64,000 nucleotides of DNA from Gammaproteobacteria bacterium (GCA_016195665.1 JACPZD010000040.1:1-64000), one strand, 5' to 3'. Positions 20,108-30,021 are shown, counted from the stretch's first letter. Numbers and translations: made by a program. The notes: a model not told the origin generated them from the sequence alone.

Positions 20108-20137
20108 GTCGCGGACGCATGGATGCGTATGAGCGAC
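20108..20137. repeat. Palindromic unit copy B
   Basis: Outer stem GTCGC (20108-20112) and GCGAC (20133-20137), inner palindrome GCAT-GG-ATGC. It is a free-standing copy 22 bases before the ppiD start. The inner stem differs from other copies while pairing is kept. Confidence 0.7.
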
Positions 20138-20158
20138 CCGAAGCTTGGAGACTAGCTG

Positions 20159-22066
20159 ATGTTACAAAGCATTCGAGACCGTGCCCAGGGTTGGCTGGCA
20201 TGGATAATCGTTGGGCTCATTATCATCCCCTTTGCGCTGTGGGGCGTTCAAGAATATGAGGGCGCCGGCGCCGGCGTGAATGTCGCCACGGTCAACGGCG
20301 TAGACATCACCCAGCAACGCTTTCAGCGTGTTTATGACCAGCAGCGCCAGCGGTTGCGTGCGCAGCTCGGCGGCGATTTCAACTCCCAGGATGAGACCAG
20401 GATCAAGCAGACCGTGCTCGATAATCTTATCCGCGACGAGGTGATACGCCAAACCGCTGAGGCCCTGAAGCTGCGCGTCAGCAACGCCCAGCTTGCCCAG
20501 GAGGTCGGCGCTATTCCTCAATTCCAGGAGAACGGCCAGTTTTCTCCGCAGCTTTTCCAGCAGGCGTTGCGCGCCCAAGGGCTGTCCCCGGAGGGCCTGG
20601 AATCGCAACTGCGCCAGGGTTTGATCATGGAGCAATTAAATACCGGTGTGACCGTCACCTCGATCATCACGCCAGCCGAGCTGGATCAGGCGATACGCAT
20701 CAAGAATCAGCAGCGTGACATCGGCTACCTGGTGTTGCCCTGGGCCAGTTTCAAGGAGGGCGTAAATCCCGATGAGGGGGCCGTCCAAAAATATTATGAA
20801 CAAAACCGGGAGCAACTGGCGAGCCCCGAGCAGGTCAGCATTGAATATATAGAGTTGTCCGCGCAGGCGCTGGCCTCACAGATCATCCTTGACGAACAGG
20901 AGCTGCATAAACTCTACGAAGAGCATGCGGCCACTTACGCCACCCCCGAGCAACGCCGCGCCAGCCATATCCTGATTACCGTGGACAAGGCGGCCGATGA
21001 GGCCGCTGTGACTGCCGCCAAAGCCAAGGCGGAGGAAATCCGTCAGCGGCTGATAAAGGGGGAGGACTTCGCCAAGGTCGCCAAAGAGGTTTCACAGGAT
21101 CCCGGCTCGGCCCCGCGGGGCGGCGACCTGGGCTTTTTCGGCAAGGGCGCGATGGACAAGGCCTTCGAGGATCGCGTGTTCAGCCTCAAGGCCGGCGAAT
21201 TGAGCGAACCGGTCAGGAGTACGTTCGGTTTTCACATTATAAAGCTCGCAGAGATCAAACCGGCGGTGACCAAGGGATTTGCCGAGGTGCGCCCTGATCT
21301 GGTCAAGGAACTGCAACAGCGCAAGACGCAACAAATGTTCTTTGAAAAAACCGAACCGCTCACCAACCTCAGCTTTGAAAACCCGGATACCCTGGCCGTC
21401 GCCTCCAAAGAACTGGGACTGCCCATACAGAGCAGCGACTTATTTGACCGCAAGGGCGGGGAAGGAATTACCTCCAACCCCAAGGTTGTGACGGCGGCGT
21501 TCAGCGAGGACATCCTGAAGCGTGGTTTTAATAGCGAGCCCATCGAGACAGGCGATAACCGGCTGGTAGTGCTGCGTGTCAAGGAGCACAAACCGGCCGC
21601 GCAACGCTCCCTGGAAGAGGTGCGCCAGACCATCGTCGAGCAGTTGCGCACCGAGATGGCGCAGGCCAAGGCGCGCGCAGCCGGAGAGGTCTTCATGGAG
21701 CGGCTCAAGAAAGGTGAAGACCCTGCCGCTATAGCTAAGGAGTACCGGGTTGAATGGGTCAAATCCGGCCTGATCGGGCGCGATGAGACCAAAATCAACC
21801 CGCAGATCGTGCGTGCCGCCTTCAGATTGAACAAGCCGGCCAAGGATGCCCTCCCCGCTGTGGGTGGGGAGTCTCTGGAAAGCGGCGATTACGCGGTGCC
21901 GGCGGTATACGCGGTGCGTGAGGGTGACCCTGCCGGCATGGAGTCCGCCGCCCGTACCGCGCTCAAGCGCGAATTGCAGCGCAATCTGGCGCAAAGCGAA
22001 TATGATCTGCTCGTCGCGGAGGCTAAAAACGAGGCAAAGATCGTCATTCACCCCGATAAGCTTTGA
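20159..22066 (+). CDS. ppiD: Periplasmic peptidyl-prolyl isomerase PpiD
   Basis: 635-residue inner-membrane-anchored periplasmic chaperone. One membrane segment follows a short cytoplasmic N-terminus (GWLAWIIVGLIIIPFALWG, about 13-31), then a SurA-like helical domain, and a parvulin domain at about 255-365 with RRASHILI, GGDLGFFGKG and STFGFHIIKL. PpiD sits near the Sec translocon and helps newly exported outer-membrane proteins. Location after hupB is the same as in E. coli. Confidence 0.95.
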   Translation: MLQSIRDRAQGWLAWIIVGLIIIPFALWGVQEYEGAGAGVNVATVNGVDITQQRFQRVYDQQRQRLRAQLGGDFNSQDETRIKQTVLDNLIRDEVIRQTAEALKLRVSNAQLAQEVGAIPQFQENGQFSPQLFQQALRAQGLSPEGLESQLRQGLIMEQLNTGVTVTSIITPAELDQAIRIKNQQRDIGYLVLPWASFKEGVNPDEGAVQKYYEQNREQLASPEQVSIEYIELSAQALASQIILDEQELHKLYEEHAATYATPEQRRASHILITVDKAADEAAVTAAKAKAEEIRQRLIKGEDFAKVAKEVSQDPGSAPRGGDLGFFGKGAMDKAFEDRVFSLKAGELSEPVRSTFGFHIIKLAEIKPAVTKGFAEVRPDLVKELQQRKTQQMFFEKTEPLTNLSFENPDTLAVASKELGLPIQSSDLFDRKGGEGITSNPKVVTAAFSEDILKRGFNSEPIETGDNRLVVLRVKEHKPAAQRSLEEVRQTIVEQLRTEMAQAKARAAGEVFMERLKKGEDPAAIAKEYRVEWVKSGLIGRDETKINPQIVRAAFRLNKPAKDALPAVGGESLESGDYAVPAVYAVREGDPAGMESAARTALKRELQRNLAQSEYDLLVAEAKNEAKIVIHPDKL

Positions 22067-22151
22067 GTGAAAAAGGGAAAAGCCTCGACCTGAACCAAGT
22101 TATTTATACTATGTCTAATTTTCTGTAAAATGCGCTACCCAGAGGTAGATC

Positions 22152-22475
22152 ATGGAAGCACTGAAGTTGAAGGAAGGTATGCTGAAGCAAGAATGTAAGT
22201 TAGTAATTGAAAGTGTCAATGAGGACGGTAAAAAGTTCAGACCCAGCGATTGGATAGAACGGATCTCGACCTCTTTAGCTACCTTCGGGCCGGATCATCG
22301 TTTGCATTATTCCAAGACGGCTCAACCCAAGGTTGTCAACGGCGAGAAGTGTCTGGTGGTGGATACGGCGCTGCACGAAAAAGATCCGGCCGCCTTCGAG
22401 TACATTCTTAATTTCGCCAAGTCGAACCGGCTGCGTGTCCATGAGGAATGCGTGGATCTGGAAACTAAAAACTAG
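22152..22475 (+). CDS. DUF3579 domain protein
   Basis: 107-residue soluble protein of unknown function. The segments VNEDGKKFRPSDWIERI, TFGPDHRLHYS, VVNGEKCLVVD and NFAKSNRLRVHEEC fit the DUF3579 family of beta- and gammaproteobacteria. It starts 85 bases after ppiD, with AGAGGTAGATC as a weak ribosome-binding region. No catalytic motif is evident. Confidence 0.7.
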   Translation: MEALKLKEGMLKQECKLVIESVNEDGKKFRPSDWIERISTSLATFGPDHRLHYSKTAQPKVVNGEKCLVVDTALHEKDPAAFEYILNFAKSNRLRVHEECVDLETKN

Positions 22476-22496
22476 GGAAATTCTGATCAATCCATA

Positions 22497-22580
22497 TTGA
22501 ACCGCCAAGACGCCAAGTACGCCAAGATTTTTTCTCTATAATTCAAGAGTTTTTTCCTTGGTGACCTTGGCGGTTGACGA
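22497..22580. repeat. Short CCGCCAAG palindromic repeat (R3)
   Basis: Begins AACCGCCAAGACGCCAAG and ends CCTTGGCGGTTG, an inverted pair around a T-rich middle. It is related to the repeat class at 12881, 19912, 43603 and 50478. It separates DUF3579 and dksA, which converge here, so it may also end transcripts. Confidence 0.7.
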
Positions 22581-22606
22581 TATATTTTTCAGCCTGTCGG
22601 ATAGCA

Positions 22607-23047
22607 TCAAGCCATCTGTTTTTCGCGGATCTCGTCCAAAATCTTGCAGTCTATGCATTGCGTCGCAGTAGGACGCGCCTCCAGGCGCCGGATGCCGATC
22701 TCAACACCGCAGGCATCGCAAAAGCCGTAATCGTTCATGTCGAGTTTGACCAGCGACTCGTCAATCTTTTTGATGAGCTTGCGTTCGCGGTCACGCGCGC
22801 GCAGTTCCATCGTGATCTCCGATTCCTGGCTGGCCCGGTCATTCGGGTCCGGGTAGTTGATGGCCTCATCCTGCATGTGATGAACGGTGCGGTCCACCTC
22901 TTCCATGAGCTCCCGTTTCCAGGCCAGGAGTATCTCCCGGAAATGCTGTACCTGTTTCTCATTCATGTACTCCTCACCCTTCTTTTCCTTGTAGGGTGCG
23001 AAGCCTAGCGCGGCGCTCTTGGAGCCGCTCATCCTGGTTACCGCCAT
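22607..23047 (-). CDS. dksA: RNA polymerase-binding transcription factor DksA
   Basis: 146-residue regulator that enters the RNA polymerase secondary channel and works with ppGpp. The coiled-coil region has the conserved DRASQESE tip segment, and the zinc site is CDAC...CIDC within [18 protein letters not shown]. The C-terminus EIREKQMA is as in E. coli. The start could be 23047 or a Met shortly downstream; the [17 protein letters not shown] segment supports a long N-terminus. Confidence 0.96.
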   Translation of the reverse strand: MAVTRMSGSKSAALGFAPYKEKKGEEYMNEKQVQHFREILLAWKRELMEEVDRTVHHMQDEAINYPDPNDRASQESEITMELRARDRERKLIKKIDESLVKLDMNDYGFCDACGVEIGIRRLEARPTATQCIDCKILDEIREKQMA

Positions 23048-23204
23048 CTACTTGTCTCCTGATACCGCCTCTGATGCTAACGGGCGAAACTCCCGCCTGA
23101 AGAACGCTTATTATAGCGTATATATCGTCAATCCGAAACCAAGCTAAAGCCCTTGGGAAGCCGGCCCGGTAGTTTGTTAGAATACTCCCTTTTTGAATTT
23201 AGTC

Positions 23205-23993
23205 ATGGCTATGCTCGAGGCACTCATTTTTGATGTAGACGGCACCCTCGCGGATACCGAGCGCGATGGTCATCGGGTCTCCTTCAACGCCGCCTTTGCC
23301 GAGGCGGGGCTGGATTGGGAATGGTCCGTCCCGCTGTACGGGGAGCTGCTCGCCATTACCGGGGGCAAGGAGCGTATTCGCCACTATCTGGATCACTACA
23401 ATACGGCCTTCGAGCGACCGACCGGCCTGGACAGTTTGATCGCCGGTCTGCACGCCTCCAAGACCCGCCACTATACCGGGATGTTGGCGGCCGGCAGTAT
23501 TCCGCTGCGGCCCGGTGTGCGGCGCCTGCTGGGGGAGGCGCGCGCCGAGGGGGTGCGCCTGGCGATTGCGACCACCACTACGCCGGCCAATGTAATGGCC
23601 CTGCTGGAGCATGCGAGCCCGGAGATTCCCGCTTCCTGGTTTGAGACGATTGCCGCCGGGGATGTGGTCGCGGCCAAAAAGCCCGCCCCGGACATTTTTA
23701 ACTATGCTCTGGAGCAGATGGGTTTAGACCCCTCCCGGTGTATCGCGCTGGAAGACTCTGAAAACGGCCTCAGGGCGGCGCGCGGGGCGGGGTTGAGGAC
23801 AGTGATTACAACCAATGACTACACCCGCGACCAGGATTTTACGGACGCGGAGTTGGTGCTGAATCATCTCGGTGAGCCCGGCCGGCCCTTTACCGTGTTA
23901 AAAGGCGCTGTGAACGGCAAGTCCTATCTGGATTTGGATACTTTGCGGCAGCTCACGCAGGACGCGCGAGACGCTCCAGATACAGTGCGGTAG
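23205..23993 (+). CDS. HAD-family phosphatase, CbbY-like
   Basis: 262-residue haloacid-dehalogenase hydrolase. Nucleophile motif DVDGTLADTE is at the N-terminus, motif II is TTTTPANV, motif III lysine is in AAKKPAPDIFNYAL and motif IV is EDSENGLRAARGAG. The CbbY subfamily removes xylulose-1,5-bisphosphate, an inhibitor of Rubisco, but close relatives act on other sugar phosphates. No cbb gene is in this window. The ATG at 23205 is preferred over the upstream TTG. The 3' end overlaps that of cysZ by 41 bases on opposite strands. Confidence 0.85.
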   Translation: MAMLEALIFDVDGTLADTERDGHRVSFNAAFAEAGLDWEWSVPLYGELLAITGGKERIRHYLDHYNTAFERPTGLDSLIAGLHASKTRHYTGMLAAGSIPLRPGVRRLLGEARAEGVRLAIATTTTPANVMALLEHASPEIPASWFETIAAGDVVAAKKPAPDIFNYALEQMGLDPSRCIALEDSENGLRAARGAGLRTVITTNDYTRDQDFTDAELVLNHLGEPGRPFTVLKGAVNGKSYLDLDTLRQLTQDARDAPDTVR

Positions 23994-24687
23994 CACCGGC
24001 GACCGCCACCGGCATCACGATCAGATTGACGCCGGGAATAAGCGTCGCGAGCAGCACTGCGCCTCCGAAGCCCAGGCTCACACGCCACTGCCGGGCAAGC
24101 GTGCGCCGCTGCTCACGAAAGGACAGGCGATGATTGCCCATCACATAATCGGTGTATTGCAGGCACAGCATCCAGGCGCCGAAGACCATCCACAGCAGCG
24201 GCGCGGCCAGATTCAGCGGAGGGATGAACGAGACCAGCAACAACGGCAAGGCCCACAGCAGAAAATACCCGATCTTGCGTAGCTCGCCTAACAGGGCGGG
24301 GACAATGTCCAGCAACAGCCTGCCCCATGATTGATCCGACGCAGCGTGTCCCGTGAGATGCGTTTCGACCGCCTCGGCAAGCAGGCCGTTAAAAGGCGCG
24401 CCGATCAGATTTAACAACAGGCTGAAACCAAAATAGATTACCACCAGGGCAACTAATACCAATAGCGGCCATAACAACCATTGCAGCCAATCGAGCCAGC
24501 CGGGCAGAACAGACGTCAGTTGGGCCGTCAAGGTCTGGAGCCAGTGAGCGGCGTAGGCGGTCAATACGGCAAAGATCAGGGTGTTCAACAGGAGCGGTAT
24601 CGCCACGTAGCGGCGCACGCCCGGCTGCCGAATCAACCGGAAGCCGCGGAGTAAGTAGCTTGCGCCGGTGATGATGCCGTTGCTCAT
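23953..24687 (-). CDS. cysZ: Sulfate transporter CysZ / EI24-family membrane protein
   Basis: 244-residue inner-membrane protein with several long hydrophobic helices. The start MSNGIITGASYLLRGFRLI and the central LNLIGAPFNGLLAEAVE segment are characteristic of CysZ, which imports sulfate for cysteine synthesis. The ATG at 24687 overlaps the stop of the upstream kinase (ATGA). The frame is open 19 residues further upstream only because it reads through a palindromic repeat, so the longer start is rejected. Confidence 0.88.
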   Translation of the reverse strand: MSNGIITGASYLLRGFRLIRQPGVRRYVAIPLLLNTLIFAVLTAYAAHWLQTLTAQLTSVLPGWLDWLQWLLWPLLVLVALVVIYFGFSLLLNLIGAPFNGLLAEAVETHLTGHAASDQSWGRLLLDIVPALLGELRKIGYFLLWALPLLLVSFIPPLNLAAPLLWMVFGAWMLCLQYTDYVMGNHRLSFREQRRTLARQWRVSLGFGGAVLLATLIPGVNLIVMPVAVAGATALYLERLARPA

Positions 24688-26042
24688 GGAGTGCGTGGTC
24701 GCTCCCGGCATCCTGCCTCCCGCGACATTAGTACATCCCTGCACGTCACTTGTTGTACGCCGCGCAGGGCCAACAGCGCCGCGCCATAGGCCGCTTCGCT
24801 CTGTGCAGGTATGGTCATAGCCGTATTTAATAACCGTTTACGGATTTCTGTCCATGCCTCGTTGACCGCGCCGCCGCCGACGCTGAGTATGGAGGTGGGG
24901 TAGGGCGCGCCGAGACTGGCAAGCAATTGATAACCGCGCTGTTCAATGCGCGCGATGCCTTCCAGCAGGCCCTGAAAAAACAGTATGTCATCGGCGGGCC
25001 GCGGTGTAACACGGGGGGGCAGGGTCGCGTCGTTTATGGGGAACCGTTCGCCGGGCGCGGGCAGCGGATAGTAATCCAAACCGGTGGGTTGATCGGGTTT
25101 TAACAAGGGCGTCATGGCGGCCATCTGCTCAGGTGTGAAATAGTGTAGCAGCACGGCGCCGCCGCTGTTCGAGCCCCCTCCCGCCAGCCAGAGATCGCCC
25201 AGGCGGTGGCTGTAGACGCCGTATTCGGGGGCGAAGACGGGTTTTTCAGAGAGCACCTTGACGACCAGCGTGGAGCCGAGCGAGGTGACGGCCTCGCCGG
25301 GGGCGCAGGCCCCTGTGGCGATAAAGGCGGCGGTGGCGTCGGTCGTGCCGGCGACGAGCAGGGTGTCCGCGGCAAGATTGAATTCACGGGCGGCGGCGGC
25401 GCTGACCGCGCCGAGCGGCGTGCCGGCGGGGACGGCTTCAGGGAGCCAATCCCGGCGCACGCCGAGGCGATCAAGCCATGCAGGCCAGCGGCGTTCGAGC
25501 ACGTCATAGCCCAGCTTTAGACAATTGTGCTCGTCGCTTACGCCATACTGGCCGCGCAGTTTCCCGGTGATCCAGTCGGCCGGGCTCAGCGCATGGCGGG
25601 TAGCGGCGGGAGCTAGTGTTTGCAGCGTGAGGAGCTTGGCCAGGCCGCTGCTGGCCCCATGCGCGGCGGTGGTGGGCGGCGCTACCTCGGCGATAGTGGC
25701 CGCTGCGCATTGACTGCGGGCGTCGTTATACATGAGCGCCGGGCCGAGCGGTTCGCCTCGATCATCGGTGAGCAGCAGGGTGCTGGAGGTGCCGTCCACG
25801 GCGATGGCGCGAATATGCTTGGAGGGAACCTTGACCAACACGGCGCGCAAGGCGCTCTCCACCGCTCGCCACCAGAGCTGAGGGTCTTGCTCGACTTCCG
25901 CTCCGCGGCGGAGCGGGGCTGGGAGCGGGATGGCCGCCTGGGCTTGCAGCGTACCCGCGGCATCTATAACCATCGCCCGGCAACCGCTGGTGCCGAGGTC
26001 TATGCCTAGATAAAGTGGCAAGTGACAAGTAGCAAGCGGCAA
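24684..26042 (-). CDS. FGGY-family sugar kinase, D-ribulose-kinase-like
   Basis: 452-residue kinase with the actin-like ATPase fold. N-terminal phosphate loop YLGIDLGTSGCRAMVID, TSSTLLLTDDRGEPLGPALMYNDAR, the catalytic-aspartate region GTTDATAAFI, and a late SILSVGGGAVNEAW motif are visible. The plant and cyanobacterial D-ribulose kinase branch looks closest; xylulokinase is the alternative. The start appears to be TTG. The last residues, about 437-450, are encoded by a palindromic repeat inserted at the 3' end; the stop overlaps the cysZ start, so the two are coupled. Confidence 0.8.
   Translation of the reverse strand: MPLATCHLPLYLGIDLGTSGCRAMVIDAAGTLQAQAAIPLPAPLRRGAEVEQDPQLWWRAVESALRAVLVKVPSKHIRAIAVDGTSSTLLLTDDRGEPLGPALMYNDARSQCAAATIAEVAPPTTAAHGASSGLAKLLTLQTLAPAATRHALSPADWITGKLRGQYGVSDEHNCLKLGYDVLERRWPAWLDRLGVRRDWLPEAVPAGTPLGAVSAAAAREFNLAADTLLVAGTTDATAAFIATGACAPGEAVTSLGSTLVVKVLSEKPVFAPEYGVYSHRLGDLWLAGGGSNSGGAVLLHYFTPEQMAAMTPLLKPDQPTGLDYYPLPAPGERFPINDATLPPRVTPRPADDILFFQGLLEGIARIEQRGYQLLASLGAPYPTSILSVGGGAVNEAWTEIRKRLLNTAMTIPAQSEAAYGAALLALRGVQQVTCRDVLMSREAGCRERPRTP
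24697..24748 (-). repeat. Palindromic element copy C, inside the FGGY kinase
   Basis: Outer stem GTCGC/GCGAC (24698-24702, 24722-24726), inner stem GGCA-TCC-TGCC, and a second hairpin GTAC...GCAC (24731-24744). It is nearly identical to copies at 49713-49764 and 48906-48958. It supplies kinase codons in one frame and extends the open frame upstream of cysZ in another. Confidence 0.85.
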
Positions 26043-26046
26043 GTAT

Positions 26047-26445
26047 TCACGGGAGATTCACCGCTACGGGCGGAGTCCAACCGGATACGCGATGTTCGGC
26101 AATCACCGTCGTATAGATGCCACCCCTTACGTAGAACTCGGCCGTGAGCCGCATGAATCTCGGCTGGCAGGCCTTGGCGAGGTCATCGAGGATGAGGTTG
26201 GTGACCGCCTCGTGGAAGGCGCCTTCGTTGCGGTAAGACCACATGTAGAGCTTTAGGGATTTAAGCTCAATACAAAGCTTATCAGGCACATACTCGATGT
26301 GCAGGGTCGCAAAGTCGGGCTGGCCCGTCTTGGGGCATAGACAGGTAAACTCCGGGACCTCCATGCGGATGGTATAATCGCGCTCGGGTGTCGGGTTGGA
26401 AAACGTCTCGAGTTGTTTAGTGGGTTGGGTAGGCATGTCGTTCAC
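26047..26445 (-). CDS. queF: NADPH-dependent 7-cyano-7-deazaguanine reductase
   Basis: Short (132-residue, unimodular) QueF that reduces preQ0 to preQ1 in queuosine synthesis for tRNA. The active-site cysteine lies in [14 protein letters not shown], and the NADPH-binding [20 protein letters not shown] motif and the GG.YTTV.AEH strand are present. MNDM or the second methionine (MPTQ) could be the start. It is divergent from smc. Confidence 0.96.
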   Translation of the reverse strand: MNDMPTQPTKQLETFSNPTPERDYTIRMEVPEFTCLCPKTGQPDFATLHIEYVPDKLCIELKSLKLYMWSYRNEGAFHEAVTNLILDDLAKACQPRFMRLTAEFYVRGGIYTTVIAEHRVSGWTPPVAVNLP

Positions 26446-26500
26446 TCTATGTTAGCTTTGCACATCACATCATAACTTAACCTCTTCCAGATTTATAACC

Positions 26501-29500
26501 ATGCGCCTCAGCAAGATCAAACTCGCCGGTTTCAAGTCCTTTGTGGACCCCACCACCATCCACCTGCCCAGCAATCTGGTGGGCATCGTGGGGCCGAACG
26601 GCTGCGGCAAGTCCAACGTCATTGACGCGGTGCGCTGGGTGATGGGCGAAAGCTCCGCCAAGAGCCTGCGCGGCGACTCCATGGCGGATGTGATCTTCAA
26701 CGGCTCGACCTCGCGCAAACCGGTCAGCCAGGCCTCCATCGAGCTTATCTTCGACAACAGCGATGGCGCGCTGGGCGGGGCCTATGCGGAATACGGCGAG
26801 ATTTCCATCAAGCGACAGGTCGGGCGCGACGGTCATTCCGATTATTTCCTGAACGGCGTGCGCTGCCGGCGGCGCGATATCACTGACCTGTTTTTGGGCA
26901 CCGGCCTCGGCCCGCACAGCTATGCCATCATCGAGCAGAACATGATCTCGCGCCTGATCGAGGCCAAGCCCGATGATCTCAGAATCATGCTGGAAGAGGC
27001 GGCGGGGATTTCCAGATACAAGGAGCGGCGCCGCGAAACAGAGACGCGCATGCGCCACACGCGCGAGAACATTGACCGGCTCAATGACGTGCGCGAGGAA
27101 CTGGGCAAGCAGCTCGAACGCTTGCAACGCCAGGCGAACAGTGCGGAAAAATACAAGCTCCTGAAGGAACAGGAACGTCAGGTCAAGGCGCAACTGCTGG
27201 CCTTGCGCTGGCGGGCGCTACACGACGAAGTCGAGGCGCAGGGCCGCATGGTCAGTGAACAGGAGACGGAGCTGGAGGCGCATATCGCGCAACAGCGCGC
27301 GGCCGAGACGGCGATTGAGAAGCAGCGCGAACAACAGGGCGAGGCCGCCGAGGTGTTTAATGCGGTGCAGGGCAGATTTTACGGGGCGGGCGCCGAGATC
27401 GCCCGTCTGGAGCAATCCTTGTTGCACGCCAGGGAAAGGCGGCGTCAGCTCCAGCAGGATCTTGAACAGTTAGAGCAGGCCTGGCGCGACATCGAACAGC
27501 ATCTCGAAGCGGACCGGCAACAGCTCGCCGGCCTGACCCGCGAACTCGAGCAGGCCGAACCCGGTTGGCGCGAGGCGCAAACGGGCGCGGAGGCGGCCCG
27601 CCAGGCGCTCGCCGAGGCGGAGCAGGCCGTGCATGCAGGTCAAATAGAATGGGACAGCTTCAATCAGCGCGCGGCGCAGAGTATGCAGACTGTCCAGGTG
27701 GAAGGCGCCCGCGTGCAACATCTCGAACAGCAACTGCAGCAGCTTCAACAGCGGCGCTCGCGCCTCGAAGAGGAGCGGCGCACGCTCGCCGACGCGAACC
27801 TGCAACAGCAGAACACGCAACTGCTGGAACAGCGCGACGGCTGTGAGCGAGAGGCCGCGCAACGGCAGCAGAGTCTGCAAGAGACACTTAACAGGATCAC
27901 GGTGCTGCGCGAACAGAGCCACCAGCACAGTACTCAACTTGATTCCGTACGCAGCCGCCTGGAAGAACGGCGCGGACGCCTGGCCTCGCTGGAGGCCTTG
28001 CAGCAAGCGGCGCTCGGCAAGGCCTCGACGCAACTCAGCGCCTGGCTCAAGGATCATGGGCTGGGTGATGCGCCGCGTCTCGCTCAAGGCCTGACGGTGG
28101 AGGAGGGCTGGGAGCATGCGGTGGAGTGCGTGCTGGGCGCGCATTTGGAGGCGGTCTGCGTTGCAGATCTGGCGGACGTGATGAAGCTGCTCGATGCGCC
28201 TCCGGAAGGAGCCTTGAGCCTGTTTGACACCTCGTCAGCCGCGGCGGCCGCCGCGAACAAACATCGCGCGCCGCCGTTGCAGGACAAGGTGCGCGCCCCG
28301 TGGCCTCTCGGCGGTGTGCTCGCGGATGTCTATGCGGCGGATTCCCTGGCGCAGGCCGGGACCCTTTATCCCCAATTGCAAGCACATGAGTCCGTCATCA
28401 CCCGTGGCGGCGTTTGGCTGGGCAAGGGATGGCTGCGGGTTGCGAATCAGAAGGACATCCATGCCGGCGTCCTGCACCGCGAGCAGGAGATCAAGTCGCT
28501 GCATGAAACGGTGACGCAGGATCAGGCTGCGCTCGAACATCTGCAAGAAGAATTAGCGGCGCAGCGCGCCCAGTTGCAGGAGTTGGAACAGCAGCGCGAA
28601 ACCTCCCAAGCTGCGCTCAGTCAGGCCCAACATCAGCTTGCGGAGGTGCACGGGCAACTCAGCGGCCACCGGATACGCCTGGAGCAAACGACGGCGCGCG
28701 CCGCTCAAGTGCAGGCCGAGTTGCAGGAGATAGAAAAACAGGTTGCGGCGTTGAGCGGTGAATTGGATACCGCCCGTGCCCGTTTGCAGGAGGCCACCGC
28801 GCACAGCGAGACCCTGACTCAGGAAAGGACGGTTTTACAACAGCGGCGTGAAGCGCAGCGCATTACGCTCGATGAACTGCGTCTCAAGGCCCGCGCCGAC
28901 GGCGACCGCGTCCACCAGCTTGCGTTGCGTATCGAGGCGCTGCGCAGCACGCTCGCTTCCACCGGACAAAATCTGCAACGCATGCAAGATCAACTCGGTC
29001 AAATGGCCGCGAGGCGTGAGGACTTGCGCAGCCAGCTTGCCGGCGGCGTGGCTCCCTTGGAGGCTGCCCAGGCCGAACTCGAACAGCAACTCGCCAAGCG
29101 CTCGGAGATCGAGACCGAACTCAATCATGCGCGCCGTGTGGTCGAGGAGTTTGACCACGTCCTGCGTCAATTGAATGAACAGCGCCACCAAAAAGAACAA
29201 AAGGTGCAGGATCTGCGCACGGTCCTGGAGCAGACCCGTCTGACCTACCAGGAGGGCAGGGTGCGCTCCCAATCGCTGGAGGAGCAGATCGTAGAGTCGG
29301 GGTTTGAGTTGCAGCCGGTGCTGGAGGCCCTCTCTGCGGAGGCGAATGAACAGGATAGTCATGCGCAAGTAGAGCAGATCACGCAAAAGATTCAGCGTCT
29401 CGGCCCGATCAATCTCGCCGCGATAGACGAATACGCCGAACTGTCGCAGCGCAAGAACTATCTCGACGCGCAAAATGCCGATTTGACCGAAGCCCTCACC

Positions 29501-30013
29501 ACCCTCGAGAACGCCATCCGCAAGATAGACCGCGAGACCCGCACCCGCTTCCAGGAGACCTTCGACAAGGTCAACACCAGCCTGCAGGCCACCTTCCCGC
29601 GTCTGTTCGGCGGCGGTCACGCCTATCTGGAGCTGACCGGAGAAGACCTGCTCGATACCGGCGTGACCGTCATGGCGCGTCCGCCCGGCAAGCGCAACAG
29701 CACCATTCATTTATTGTCCGGCGGCGAAAAGGCGCTCACCGCGGTCGCTTTGGTGTTTTCGATCTTCGAACTCAACCCCGCGCCTTTCTGCATGCTGGAC
29801 GAGGTGGACGCCTCGCTGGACGAGGCCAACGTCGGGCGCTTTTGCCGGTTGCTCCATGAGATGTCCGAGCGCATTCAGTTTATTTACATCACCCACAACA
29901 AGGCCAGCATGGAGATCGCCCGGCACCTGACCGGCGTCACCATGCACGAGCCCGGCGTGTCGCGCCTGGTGGCCGTGGATGTGGACGAGGCGGTGCAGTT
30001 GGCGGCGGTGTAA
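26501..30013 (+). CDS. smc: Chromosome segregation protein SMC
   Basis: 1170-residue condensin ATPase. N-terminal Walker A GPNGCGKSNVIDAVRWVMGE (about residues 32-51), long coiled coils at about 170-500 and 670-1000 rich in Q and E, a hinge at about 510-640, and a C-terminal ABC signature LSGGEKALTAVAL followed by Walker B FCMLDEVDASLDEANV. It loops and compacts DNA for segregation. ligA follows after 17 bases; zipA, which often lies between the two in gammaproteobacteria, is not there. Confidence 0.98.
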   Translation: MRLSKIKLAGFKSFVDPTTIHLPSNLVGIVGPNGCGKSNVIDAVRWVMGESSAKSLRGDSMADVIFNGSTSRKPVSQASIELIFDNSDGALGGAYAEYGEISIKRQVGRDGHSDYFLNGVRCRRRDITDLFLGTGLGPHSYAIIEQNMISRLIEAKPDDLRIMLEEAAGISRYKERRRETETRMRHTRENIDRLNDVREELGKQLERLQRQANSAEKYKLLKEQERQVKAQLLALRWRALHDEVEAQGRMVSEQETELEAHIAQQRAAETAIEKQREQQGEAAEVFNAVQGRFYGAGAEIARLEQSLLHARERRRQLQQDLEQLEQAWRDIEQHLEADRQQLAGLTRELEQAEPGWREAQTGAEAARQALAEAEQAVHAGQIEWDSFNQRAAQSMQTVQVEGARVQHLEQQLQQLQQRRSRLEEERRTLADANLQQQNTQLLEQRDGCEREAAQRQQSLQETLNRITVLREQSHQHSTQLDSVRSRLEERRGRLASLEALQQAALGKASTQLSAWLKDHGLGDAPRLAQGLTVEEGWEHAVECVLGAHLEAVCVADLADVMKLLDAPPEGALSLFDTSSAAAAAANKHRAPPLQDKVRAPWPLGGVLADVYAADSLAQAGTLYPQLQAHESVITRGGVWLGKGWLRVANQKDIHAGVLHREQEIKSLHETVTQDQAALEHLQEELAAQRAQLQELEQQRETSQAALSQAQHQLAEVHGQLSGHRIRLEQTTARAAQVQAELQEIEKQVAALSGELDTARARLQEATAHSETLTQERTVLQQRREAQRITLDELRLKARADGDRVHQLALRIEALRSTLASTGQNLQRMQDQLGQMAARREDLRSQLAGGVAPLEAAQAELEQQLAKRSEIETELNHARRVVEEFDHVLRQLNEQRHQKEQKVQDLRTVLEQTRLTYQEGRVRSQSLEEQIVESGFELQPVLEALSAEANEQDSHAQVEQITQKIQRLGPINLAAIDEYAELSQRKNYLDAQNADLTEALTTLENAIRKIDRETRTRFQETFDKVNTSLQATFPRLFGGGHAYLELTGEDLLDTGVTVMARPPGKRNSTIHLLSGGEKALTAVALVFSIFELNPAPFCMLDEVDASLDEANVGRFCRLLHEMSERIQFIYITHNKASMEIARHLTGVTMHEPGVSRLVAVDVDEAVQLAAV

Positions 30014-30021
30014 CCGATTGA

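Noticed and set aside
24688-24744. N-terminal extension of CysZ (MQGCTNVAGGRMPGATTHS)
   Set aside because: The extra residues are only the translation of a palindromic repeat also found in prlC; the ATG at 24687 fits the family and couples to the kinase stop.
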